NCBI GenBank assembly: GCA_963798795.1
Contig: CAWCUZ010000001.1
Span: 2,356,001 to 2,420,000, forward strand
Reading direction: 5' to 3'
Length of the DNA: 64,000 nucleotides
DNA from: CAWCUZ01 sp963798795
GTDB taxonomy: Bacteria; Acidobacteriota; Vicinamibacteria; Vicinamibacterales; SCN-69-37
Position numbers and translations under genes: made by a program
Part shown: positions 28,927 to 36,614 of the stretch, piece after piece
Layout of the letters: each line of letters opens with the position of its first letter
How positions within the stretch are numbered: position 1 is the stretch's first letter
Notes under the pieces: generated by a model
What the model was told of the DNA's origin: nothing
Databases searched by the model: none
Seen by the model: the letters and a program-made list of their open reading frames with translations, nothing else

Positions 28927-29360
28927 CGAGACGGCGGGAAGGCGGTCGGAGTTCCCCGGGCCGGCGGCACCTCCAGGATCTGTCCTCGCAGCGGCAGCAT
29001 CGCTCCCGGAGCCGCCCGCAGCCGCGCGTCGAGGTCCGCGAGCAGCCGCGTCAGCCGCAGCTCGTCCGGCGCCGAGCAGACGACCACGCCGGGACTGTGT
29101 TCCGGGGGAAACCGTGCCGCGTCGAAGAAATCGCGGTCGAGCGTCACGAGCGTGCGGCCCAGCTCGAGCGCACGCGCGAAATGCCGCCGGTCGGGTGCGC
29201 GGCGCAGATCGGCGTGCTCGAGGACGAACAGCACGTCCCAGCCGAGTGTTCTCCGCATGAAGGTCACGGCGCCGAGCGGGAAGTTCGCGTCGACGTAGAC
29301 GCGCGGCGCATCGGTCAGGTCCGCCGCGATGGGACGAAGTTCGGAAGAGATCGTGCCCAC
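28923..29360 (-). CDS. DUF5615/PIN-like nuclease-domain protein
   Basis: 145 residues. PRVYVDANFPLGAV at the N-terminus provides the first acidic residue of a PIN-like fold, and RTLVTLDRDFFDAARFP the second (T-x-D-x-D-F). Family members are typically toxin-like RNases, but no antitoxin gene is adjacent. The start is the GTG overlapping the stop of the deoxyhypusine-synthase-like gene (TAGTG); the longer frame upstream lies inside that gene. Confidence 0.75.
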   Translation of the reverse strand: MGTISSELRPIAADLTDAPRVYVDANFPLGAVTFMRRTLGWDVLFVLEHADLRRAPDRRHFARALELGRTLVTLDRDFFDAARFPPEHSPGVVVCSAPDELRLTRLLADLDARLRAAPGAMLPLRGQILEVPPARGTPTAFPPSR

Positions 29361-30487
29361 TACCGCTTCCTGCGCTTCTTGGCCGCCGCCCCCCCCCGCC
29401 GCCGCAGATCCGCGACGAGCGCCTCGCGCGCGTGGAACAGCGCCTTGCGCGGGCGCTTGCCGTTCGCGCTGCCGACCGCGTACTCGCAGAACAGCGGAAA
29501 GGCGATGGTCGAGTCGCAATACGCCACGACGGTGTCGGGCAGGACGCCCGGATTCACCTTCCCCCAGCTGACGGCCTCCGACGGCGTGGCGCCCGACAGG
29601 CCGCCCCACACCACCTGATCGGTCGTGAACTGGATGAAGAACTCGTTGCCGCCCTTGGGGATCCCGTACACCTCCCAGAGCGTGGGCTGCCCCTGGAGGT
29701 AGAAGTTCTTCGGCGAGCCGCCGCCCAGGATGACGCAGCCGTTCTTCGTCCCGGCCAGGATGATCGCGCAGACCTCGTTGACGTCGAGGTTGGGGTCGAT
29801 CATCAGCCGGCTGCCGTTCATCAGCTCGTGCCATGCCACGTTCATCCCGATCGAGCTGTCACCCGGCGACGACGTGTAGACCGGCACACCCAGCCGGGCC
29901 GCGCGCGCCACGACCGAGTGTGCCTCGCAGCCCGGACGCTGCTTCATCAGGTCCCGGCCGAGCGCGTAATGAAACTCGGACGTCGAGACGGGACCGTCCA
30001 GGCCGCTGCGCACCAGAAACTCGCGGATGTAGGCGTCCGTCTCGAGCAGCACGGTCGCCGGGAACAGCACGTCGTAAATCCGGATCACGCCGTTCTTGTA
30101 CAGCTCACGATCGTCGAGGAAGGGCGAGCCGCGGTGCAGCGTGAAGTTCAGCGCGTAGTGCAGGTCGTGGTAGAGGTTCGCGCCGGTGCTGATCACGAAA
30201 TCGATCAGCCCGCGCTCCATCATCTCGTTGACGCAGCCGCCGAGGCCCGCCGGTGTCATCGCGCCGGCGACGGTGAGGCCGATTGTCGTGTCGTTCGCGC
30301 GATCCAGCATCCGCTCCGAGAAGATCCGGCACGCCTCCGACAGCCGTCCCGCGTTGAACGCCTGGAAGCCGTTGTCGATCAGGTCGCGGATGGCCGGCTG
30401 TCCCGTGGGACGGTAGTACTGAATGGGACGACCGGTGAGGTAACGTCGAGGGCCGCGGCGCGGCGACCCGGGAGCCCGGTGCGGCAC
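29360..30487 (-). CDS. Deoxyhypusine synthase-like protein
   Basis: 375 residues of the deoxyhypusine/homospermidine synthase family, NAD-dependent enzymes that move the aminobutyl group of spermidine. The catalytic Lys context SGATPSEAVSWGKV is nearly identical to the eukaryotic enzyme. Also visible are TVAGAMTPAGLGG, STGANLYHDLHYALNF, YTSSPGDSSIGMN and ILGGGSPKNFYLQGQP. Bacteria normally lack eIF5A, so bacterial homologues are thought to act on small polyamines, for example as homospermidine synthase; the real acceptor here is unknown. GTG start assumed. Lies 13 bp downstream of fabI. Confidence 0.88.
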   Translation of the reverse strand: MPHRAPGSPRRGPRRYLTGRPIQYYRPTGQPAIRDLIDNGFQAFNAGRLSEACRIFSERMLDRANDTTIGLTVAGAMTPAGLGGCVNEMMERGLIDFVISTGANLYHDLHYALNFTLHRGSPFLDDRELYKNGVIRIYDVLFPATVLLETDAYIREFLVRSGLDGPVSTSEFHYALGRDLMKQRPGCEAHSVVARAARLGVPVYTSSPGDSSIGMNVAWHELMNGSRLMIDPNLDVNEVCAIILAGTKNGCVILGGGSPKNFYLQGQPTLWEVYGIPKGGNEFFIQFTTDQVVWGGLSGATPSEAVSWGKVNPGVLPDTVVAYCDSTIAFPLFCEYAVGSANGKRPRKALFHAREALVADLRRRGGAAAKKRRKR

Positions 30488-30500
30488 GACGCTAAGAGTA

Positions 30501-31274
30501 TCAGAGTCCCATCGCGTGAAAGCCGGCGTCGACCATCAGGACTTCAGCGGTCACGGCGCGGCCGGCTGGTCCGAGCAGGAAGACCGCCGCGTCTGCCACT
30601 TCCGATGTGTCGACCGTGCGACGCAGCGGCGCGCGATCGCGGTAGACCTGCAGGATGCCCGAGAAGCCGGCGACGCCCGCGGCCGCCAGCGTCTTGATCG
30701 GCCCCGCCGAGATCGCGTTCACGCGAATCCCCTTCGGCCCGAGGTCGCTCGCCAGATACCGCACAGAGGCCTCGAGCGCGGCCTTCGCCACGCCCATCAC
30801 GTTGTAGTTGGTGAACACGCGGCTGCTGCCGAGATACGTCAGCGTGAGGATGCTGCCGCCGCCGCGCGCGTCCATGAGCGGCGCCGCGCGCCGCGAAAGC
30901 GCAATCAGCGAATACGCGCTCACGTCGAGCGCCTGACGGAATCCGTCCCGCGAGGTCTGGACGAACGGCGCCGTCAACTCGTCGCGCGGCGCGAATGCCG
31001 CGCCGTGGACCACAAAATCGAGCCCGCCCGACGCGCGCTCGATCTGCGCGAACACCGCGTCGATCTGCGCGTCGTCCGTCACGTCGCACGGCAGCACCGT
31101 GACGCCATCCAGCGTGCCCGCCAGGTCGCGAACGTTCTCTGCGAGCCGCTCGCCCTGGTAGGTGAGGACGAGCGACGCACCTTCCGCCGCGGCGGCCTGC
31201 GCGATCGCCCACGCGATCGACCGCTTGTTGGCCACGCCGACGATGAGGCCGACTTTGCCGCTCAGTTGTGGCAT
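30501..31274 (-). CDS. fabI: Enoyl-ACP reductase (NADH)
   Basis: 257-residue short-chain dehydrogenase of the FabI type. The N-terminal GKVGLIVGVANKRSIAWAIA carries the FabI-specific nucleotide motif, the catalytic Y-x6-K appears in NYNVMGVAKAALE, and VRVNAISAGPIKTLAA is diagnostic. It catalyses the last reductive step of fatty-acid elongation and is the triclosan target. It sits between the zinc-motif protein and the deoxyhypusine-synthase-like gene on the same strand. Confidence 0.96.
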   Translation of the reverse strand: MPQLSGKVGLIVGVANKRSIAWAIAQAAAAEGASLVLTYQGERLAENVRDLAGTLDGVTVLPCDVTDDAQIDAVFAQIERASGGLDFVVHGAAFAPRDELTAPFVQTSRDGFRQALDVSAYSLIALSRRAAPLMDARGGGSILTLTYLGSSRVFTNYNVMGVAKAALEASVRYLASDLGPKGIRVNAISAGPIKTLAAAGVAGFSGILQVYRDRAPLRRTVDTSEVADAAVFLLGPAGRAVTAEVLMVDAGFHAMGL

Positions 31275-31295
31275 GCAGGAGGAGTCCGGCGAACG

Positions 31296-32015
31296 CTAGC
31301 GTGAGCGCTTGCCGCGGCCGCGCCGGCGCCGCCCGTGGCCCTTGCCGGCGCCCGGCCCGTCGCCCTGGCGCGGGCCCTGCCCCTGACCCTGACCTTGTCC
31401 ACCGTGACCGCCGTGGGGAAACCGATCCGGACGACTGCCGTTGCGGCCCTGCCCGTTCCAGCCCTGGCCGTACCGGAAGTTCTGCCCGCCGCGGGTGTTC
31501 CGCTGGTGCATCGTGAATTCCGGAATCGGGCGGGCGGGCGGCGGGTCGGTCTCGGTGCGAGGCAGCGTGGCCCGGATGAGCGGCCGATGCGCCAGCCAGC
31601 CGTCCTCGTGGCCCGCGTCGGCCTGCGCGGGCTCCTCGGATTCCTGACGCTCGGCTGCGGCCCCGTCCACGTGCGCGGCGATGTCGCTTGCATCCTCTGC
31701 GGCTGCGGCTCCGGCCGCGACCGCCGGCTGATCTTCGTCCGGGTCCCGGTCCGGGCCCGCCGGCTCGGGCCGCAATCCGATCAATTGCGTGCCGGCCACG
31801 CTGGCCAGCACCTCGTCATAGGTCTTCGAGGTTTCCTTCTTGCGCACCCTGGGCGCGCGGGCACCTCGGTAGACATGTTCCGCGTCGCACGTCGTGCAAC
31901 GGGTCTGGCGGATGGCGTCGTCGACGACGGCGACGATGGCGTGATTGGTGACGCGTCGTTCCCGTGGACAGTAATCATCCACGATGTCGCCGAGACGCAG
32001 CGGGCGCTGCTCCAT
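31296..32015 (-). CDS. Protein with CxxC motif and Gly/Gln/Arg-rich tail
   Basis: 239 residues, not assigned to a named family. The N-terminal ~70 residues have a compact basic domain with DDYCPRERRVTNH and RCTTCDAEHVYRG, a possible zinc or RNA-binding knuckle. The middle is acidic Ala-rich. The C-terminal ~60 residues are low complexity with RGGQNFRYGQGWNGQG and GQGQGQGQGPRQGDG, ending RRRRGRGKRSR. Tails of this RGG type bind RNA. First gene of the fabI operon as read. Confidence 0.7.
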   Translation of the reverse strand: MEQRPLRLGDIVDDYCPRERRVTNHAIVAVVDDAIRQTRCTTCDAEHVYRGARAPRVRKKETSKTYDEVLASVAGTQLIGLRPEPAGPDRDPDEDQPAVAAGAAAAEDASDIAAHVDGAAAERQESEEPAQADAGHEDGWLAHRPLIRATLPRTETDPPPARPIPEFTMHQRNTRGGQNFRYGQGWNGQGRNGSRPDRFPHGGHGGQGQGQGQGPRQGDGPGAGKGHGRRRRGRGKRSR

Positions 32016-32222
32016 TCAGTCTGTTCTCCGACGGACTCCGTTCCGGTTCGTTCTCGCGTCCCCCGGGCGACAACCCGGATCGTGCTGGCGTTCTGGAACG
32101 CGCTCGTTCCAAGGTCAGACGTGACCTCAACGCGGAAGGATATTACGTGTCCTGCAGGTCACTGGAGCATAACATCCGGGACGGACCGACCGCAAGATCC
32201 AGAAAAATTCGCCCGTCACGAG

Positions 32223-33533
32223 TCAATGCGCCGATCCCCGCATGCGATCGATCCACGCCAAAGACGACTCCAGGACCGGATCCCGGCCGGCGGCGAGCGC
32301 CGCGGGGGAGGGCGTCACGGGTTCGTCGGGCCGGACGCCGTCGCCCTCGAGCCGGTGGCCGTCGGACGTCACGAAATCCCCGACGGCGTACATGAGAATG
32401 TCGCCGTCGGGCAGTGTCCGGGTGGACGCCGGCAGGGCCTGGCCCATCGTGCGCTCGCCGAAAATCCGCGCGCGGCCGAGGCTCTGCAGCCCGCCCGCGA
32501 AGCACTCCGAGGCGCTGGCCGTGAGCTGGTCCACCAGGATGGCCACCGGCCCCGCGAACGGCGCGACCGTCCGGCCGTCCGCTGTGGAGCGCCGCGGATT
32601 CGCGCGGAACTCGAGGCGCGCCATCCGCATCTGCATGGTGCCCAGCAGGCTCGGTTCGTTCAGTACGTGTCCGGCGACGCCGCGGATCATCTCCGCCAGC
32701 CCGCCGGGATTGCCGCGCAGATCGAGCACCAGGCCGTCGCTCCGACGGAACCGATCCACTGCCTCTGCCAGCGGCGCGTCGACCGCCGCCATCCACACGT
32801 TGAACCCGATGACGCCCGCGGTGCGTCCCGCCGGCGTGCTCACTTCCCGCACGTCGACGCGGACGTGCAGCGGCGGCAGATTCCCGAGCTGCACGCGCTG
32901 GCCCGTTTCCGGACGGCGCCGTGCCTCGACCGTGTAGGTCGTGCCGTCCGGGGCTCTGAGTTCGAGCCGGGCCTGCGAACCCGCCGGGCCGTGGAGCGCG
33001 ACGAAGGCGCGCCGCCACAGATCGAGGTCGCGCGCGCGATCGTCGGATCCGCGCGCGGCCGCCCGCATCGCGGCGACCGTGAGCCCGTCGACCCCCAGCA
33101 GCCGCTCCCCTGCCGTCAGTCCCTCCGGCACGCCCGGACCGACGCGCGTGACGACGACGTCTCCGTCCCGCACACGGAGGTCGACCGGGACCGCCGCCTC
33201 GCCGGTGGGATCCTCACCGGGGGTGGGCGCCAGCAGCACGAAGTGCGACTGGTGGAGCCGCGACAGCATGTCGCGAATGACCTGCCGAACGTCGTCGATC
33301 GACGCGGCTGCCTCGGCCCGGGGCCGCAGCTCATCGCGCACGGCCGCCCAGTTCAGGCCGCCGAACGCTGGATCGTAGAACGTCTCGTCGATCGTTGCCC
33401 AGGCGCTGTCGAAGCTGGCCAGCGCGTCCGACTTCCAGTCCGGCGCCGGATCCCGTATCGCCTGCTGCGCCCGTGCGACCCCGGTCGCCAGGCACATCGC
33501 CACGACGCCGGTCAGCAAGGCGCGCCTCACCAT
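32223..33533 (-). CDS. S41-family peptidase (secreted), variant active site
   Basis: 436 residues with a signal peptide (LTGVVAMCLATGVARAQ). An N-terminal helical region leads to a PDZ-like segment near GERLLGVDGLTVAAM and the S41 core with GLVLDLRGNPGGLAEMI and the nucleophile Ser in QLTASASECFAGGLQ. The downstream motif reads GERTMGQAL, where the usual general-base Lys of C-terminal processing proteases (T-x-G-K) is Gln, so it is either an S41B-like variant or inactive. The 207-bp gap downstream of its stop holds only a short hairpin (GGAACG/CGTTCC near 32093). Confidence 0.85.
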   Translation of the reverse strand: MVRRALLTGVVAMCLATGVARAQQAIRDPAPDWKSDALASFDSAWATIDETFYDPAFGGLNWAAVRDELRPRAEAAASIDDVRQVIRDMLSRLHQSHFVLLAPTPGEDPTGEAAVPVDLRVRDGDVVVTRVGPGVPEGLTAGERLLGVDGLTVAAMRAAARGSDDRARDLDLWRRAFVALHGPAGSQARLELRAPDGTTYTVEARRRPETGQRVQLGNLPPLHVRVDVREVSTPAGRTAGVIGFNVWMAAVDAPLAEAVDRFRRSDGLVLDLRGNPGGLAEMIRGVAGHVLNEPSLLGTMQMRMARLEFRANPRRSTADGRTVAPFAGPVAILVDQLTASASECFAGGLQSLGRARIFGERTMGQALPASTRTLPDGDILMYAVGDFVTSDGHRLEGDGVRPDEPVTPSPAALAAGRDPVLESSLAWIDRMRGSAH

Positions 33534-33541
33534 GTGCGCAT

Positions 33542-33578
33542 CACCAATCGCAAATCACAAATCGCAAATCACAAATCA
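33542..33578 (+). repeat. Heptamer array (about AATCACA/AATCGCA)
   Basis: Five to six 7-bp units between the S41 gene start and the next gene's stop. A shorter copy of the same family, AATCACAAATCACAAAT, lies at 24181-24197 between ubiE and mntR, and the reverse complement GATTTGT units occur at 49389-49402. Confidence 0.75.
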
Positions 33579-33590
33579 CACGTGGAAGCG

Positions 33591-34379
33591 TCAGTTCTTG
33601 ATCAAGGCCTTGATCGCCGGCGGCATCGCGAACGCCGAGTCCGGAACCTCGTTGTAGACGACCGACGCGATGACGAACGCCTGCTCGATGCCCATCGCGC
33701 TCTGCACGACGTGCGTCGGCTGCTGGAGCGCACCGAATGGCTTGTAGTCGAGCAGCACGCTCTTGGTGGGCAGGACGCCCATCGGGGTTTCGCGTGTGCC
33801 CTCCGTGCCGATCTGGAAGTGCGTCTCGGCGTCGAAGTACTCGAACTGCTCGATGCCCGACGCAAAGACGACCCTGACCTTGTAGGCCGGCCGGCGTGCG
33901 AATTCCTCCTTGTCCACCGTTGTCATCTCGCGCACGTGATCCGGCTCGTGGAGCGTGCCGTCGAACCAGGCGTCCTCCTGCAGCTCCTTCAGCTGCCGGC
34001 CCGTCAGCACCGCGGGACCGGAGAGCGGATCGATCGACCAGCCGACGGTCCCGTCGTAGCCGGTTTCGAGATGGCCAAGCCCGGAGACCTCGACCTTCAG
34101 CAACAGCTTGTCCGGCCGCGCCGTGACGATTTCCAGATCGCCTGCCAGGTTCTGCGCCGTCATCTCGAACCGCCCTCGGACGCGCATCGACTTGACAGCT
34201 TTGTAAGCGGCGGCGCCGCCGATGGCGGCGACGTGGTTGTCGGCGAGTTCCCGGCCGGTCGGCAGCGCCTCCTGGCGCGCCGAAACGGTGGCGGGACGGA
34301 CCAGCACGAGGGCTGCCGCGGCCGCGACGGCCGCCAGCAGGCCCGCCAGCAGCGGACGATGCGAATGGATACGCGTCAT
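33591..34379 (-). CDS. LolA-like/outer-membrane lipoprotein-sorting-type protein
   Basis: 262 residues with an N-terminal hydrophobic segment (LLAGLLAAVAAAAALVLV) and beta-rich body. ELADNHVAAIGGAAAYKAVKSMRVRG at the start and GYDGTVGWSIDPLSG are typical of secreted LolA-like proteins common in acidobacteria, often annotated as hypothetical. No catalytic motif. Upstream of the S41 peptidase gene on the same strand, separated by the heptamer array. Confidence 0.75.
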   Translation of the reverse strand: MTRIHSHRPLLAGLLAAVAAAAALVLVRPATVSARQEALPTGRELADNHVAAIGGAAAYKAVKSMRVRGRFEMTAQNLAGDLEIVTARPDKLLLKVEVSGLGHLETGYDGTVGWSIDPLSGPAVLTGRQLKELQEDAWFDGTLHEPDHVREMTTVDKEEFARRPAYKVRVVFASGIEQFEYFDAETHFQIGTEGTRETPMGVLPTKSVLLDYKPFGALQQPTHVVQSAMGIEQAFVIASVVYNEVPDSAFAMPPAIKALIKN

Positions 34380-34444
34380 GTCGATGTTTCAAGAATACTG
34401 CAGGCGGGCGGCGGCCGTCCGGTTCTGGAGTACACTCGGGCGCC

Positions 34445-34663
34445 ATGCTCAAGGGAACCCGGATCGGCATCGTCAAGCGGATCCAGCCGGTGTCGGTGCA
34501 CGGCCAGATGTCGCTCGATGTCTTCTGGATCGATCCCGAGGATCCCGAAGAGGAACTGCGCCACGCTCGCGTCGGCCAGGAATCCACGCCTCCCGATCTC
34601 GAGGTCGGCGACCGGGTGACGATGCACTACCTGATGGGCAGCATCACGCAAATCACGCGATGA
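34445..34663 (+). CDS. Small conserved-looking hypothetical protein
   Basis: 72 residues, unrecognised: KGTRIGIVKRIQPVSVHGQM, then an acidic WIDPEDPEEELRHARV and DLEVGDRVTMHYLMGSI, an SH3/OB-like small barrel by pattern. A TACACT -10 ends 8 nt before the ATG. Convergent with the lipoprotein gene, 30 bp apart. A 1094-codon plus-strand frame covering it is an artefact. Confidence 0.65.
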   Translation: MLKGTRIGIVKRIQPVSVHGQMSLDVFWIDPEDPEEELRHARVGQESTPPDLEVGDRVTMHYLMGSITQITR

Positions 34664-34693
34664 CGATGCGATGTCTGATTGGCCGTTCACGCC

Positions 34694-35275
34694 TCAGGGT
34701 CCGGTTCCAGCCTTTCTGAACACGACCGGCGTCCCGAACGCGGGGTCGGCCGCGCGCCGGCCGGCGAGCCAGCGCTCCAGCATCGGCTGCGGCGCGGTGA
34801 GCACGATCTGGCCGCGCTCCGCCCGCGCGGCGTTCAGCCCTTTCGGGAGTCCGTTCGCCGTGAGCGACGTGTCGAACCAGTCGAACCGGAGCGGCGTCAA
34901 CGTGAGCGCCTCCGCACCCGCCTCCACTTTCACCAGGGCGTGCACGGGCATCACGAACGATCCCAGATCCACACCGCGCACTTCCGTGAGGTCGAGGTAC
35001 GACGCCGAGCCGGCGCGGAACAGGTACGCGGTCAGCGTGCCCTTTTCGGTGGGGTGCGTGTACTCGATGCGATACGACCGCCACTCGCTCCGTTCGACGA
35101 CCGCCGTGACGTTGTCGTCCGTGTCGACCCACGAGCCGAGCAGATGCTCGTCGAACGTGATCGACGCGTCGTCATAGAAGCGGTCGAGACTGACGACGAG
35201 GCAGGCGGGAGTCAGCAGGACGGCGACGAGAAGCAGGAGCGCCACCCGGCATTGAGGATTGACCAGCCGGCTCAT
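34694..35275 (-). CDS. Putative lipoprotein
   Basis: 193 residues. From the ATG at 35275 the protein has a short basic start, a hydrophobic stretch VALLLLVAVLLTPAC with a lipobox Cys, and a soluble domain (SITFDEHLLGSWVDTDDN). The longer frame to 35344 adds residues before the signal and is less likely. Family unknown. The upstream sequence 35310-35360 contains degenerate CAATC-rich octamers. Confidence 0.75.
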   Translation of the reverse strand: MSRLVNPQCRVALLLLVAVLLTPACLVVSLDRFYDDASITFDEHLLGSWVDTDDNVTAVVERSEWRSYRIEYTHPTEKGTLTAYLFRAGSASYLDLTEVRGVDLGSFVMPVHALVKVEAGAEALTLTPLRFDWFDTSLTANGLPKGLNAARAERGQIVLTAPQPMLERWLAGRRAADPAFGTPVVFRKAGTGP

Positions 35276-35375
35276 TGACCGTCGACCGCGTCGCCCGAGG
35301 AGGACCGACACGGACGTGAATCGCGCAATCACGCAATCCTCCAATCACCCGATCAATCCTCAATCACCACATCCG

Positions 35376-36614
35376 TCAACCTTCAATGCGACCGTCGACT
35401 GATCTGCCCCTGGTTTCCGGAATCCAGATCCAGAACAGCGCGGCCAGCACGAAGGCGCCCGCGGCAATCGAGAGCGCCGCCGGAAATCCACGGGCCTCGG
35501 CGACGCTGCCCACCAGCCGCGGCGCATACGCGCTCGCGAAGCGCCCCACATTGTAGGTAAATCCCTGGGCGGTGGCGCGGATATCCGTCGGGTAGATCTC
35601 GGCCGTCACCACGCCGAAGCCGCTGAAGTGGCCGGTCGCGAAAAACGACATCGCCGGGCCGAGCGCCAGCAGGCCCCAGGGGCTGCGGAGCGACGTGTAG
35701 ATCCAGACCAGCGCGGCCGCCGTGAGCAGGTACCCGACGTAGGTCCGTTTGCGGCCGATGGCATCGCTGATGAACCCGAACGTGACGTAGCCGAACCACG
35801 TCCCCACCTGGTTGGCCATCACCAGGACCGACATCGTCGTCTTGGTGAAACCGATGCCGCCCTGGGCCGGCGCCGCCGAGAGGTAGGCCGGCACCCACGT
35901 GTTGAATCCCCAGTAGGCGAAGAGCACGCACGCGTTCATCAGCGCGAGCGCCGTGGTGACGCGGACGAACCGCGGCGAGAACAGGGTGCCGGCGGACGCC
36001 CGGCGAGGCCGCGTCCGGCTCTCGCGCCACACGGCCGGTTCGGGCACGCGGCGCCGGATCCAGAACGTGAAGAGCGCCGGCAGCACGCCCACGAAGAACA
36101 CGGCGCGCCAGTCGAGACCCAGCACGTCCTGCACGAGCCAGCTGACGAGCGTGGCGAGCGCAAAGCCGATCGCCCACGAACTCTGCATGAACGCCATCGC
36201 CTTGGCGCGATGCCGGTCGGGCCAGGATTCCGACACCAGCGCCGCGCCGCTCGACCACTCCCCGCCCATCCCGAGACCGAGGCAGACCCGAAAGACCGCC
36301 AGCTGCACGGCTGATGCCGCGAAGCCGCACGCGGCCGTGAAGATGGAATAGAGCACGACGCTGAGCATCAGCGCGCGCGTGCGGCCCCAGCGGTCCGCCA
36401 GCACGCCGAACGTCAGCCCGCCGATGGCCGCCGCGATCAACGTGAGCGACTGCAGCGAGCCGGCCGTCGTCGCCGACAGATGGAGCGATGCCATGAGCGA
36501 CGGCAGCACGAGCGCGTACAGCATCACGTCGAACGAGTCGAGCATCCAGCCGAGCGACGCCGCCACGAGCGCCCGCCGGGCCGTGCCGTCCGCCTCGCGC
36601 CAGAACGTCAGCAT
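35376..36614 (-). CDS. MFS transporter (AAHS/sugar-acid symporter type)
   Basis: 412 residues, about 12 membrane segments. The first-loop motif GVLADRWGRTRAL and the GLGMGGEW motif in TM4 are typical of the metabolite:H+ symporter branch; the 8-9 loop has GFISDAIGRKRT. Its start lies inside the end of hyuB, so it is the third gene of the hyuA-hyuB operon and probably imports the hydantoin, oxoproline or related substrate. Substrate inference is from context only. Confidence 0.9.
   Translation of the reverse strand: MLTFWREADGTARRALVAASLGWMLDSFDVMLYALVLPSLMASLHLSATTAGSLQSLTLIAAAIGGLTFGVLADRWGRTRALMLSVVLYSIFTAACGFAASAVQLAVFRVCLGLGMGGEWSSGAALVSESWPDRHRAKAMAFMQSSWAIGFALATLVSWLVQDVLGLDWRAVFFVGVLPALFTFWIRRRVPEPAVWRESRTRPRRASAGTLFSPRFVRVTTALALMNACVLFAYWGFNTWVPAYLSAAPAQGGIGFTKTTMSVLVMANQVGTWFGYVTFGFISDAIGRKRTYVGYLLTAAALVWIYTSLRSPWGLLALGPAMSFFATGHFSGFGVVTAEIYPTDIRATAQGFTYNVGRFASAYAPRLVGSVAEARGFPAALSIAAGAFVLAALFWIWIPETRGRSVDGRIEG

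Noticed and set aside
31335..34619. 1094-codon plus-strand open frame
   Set aside because: It is antisense to four recognisable minus-strand genes and crosses repeats; the translation has no family features. GC-rich antisense frames are routinely open in this DNA.
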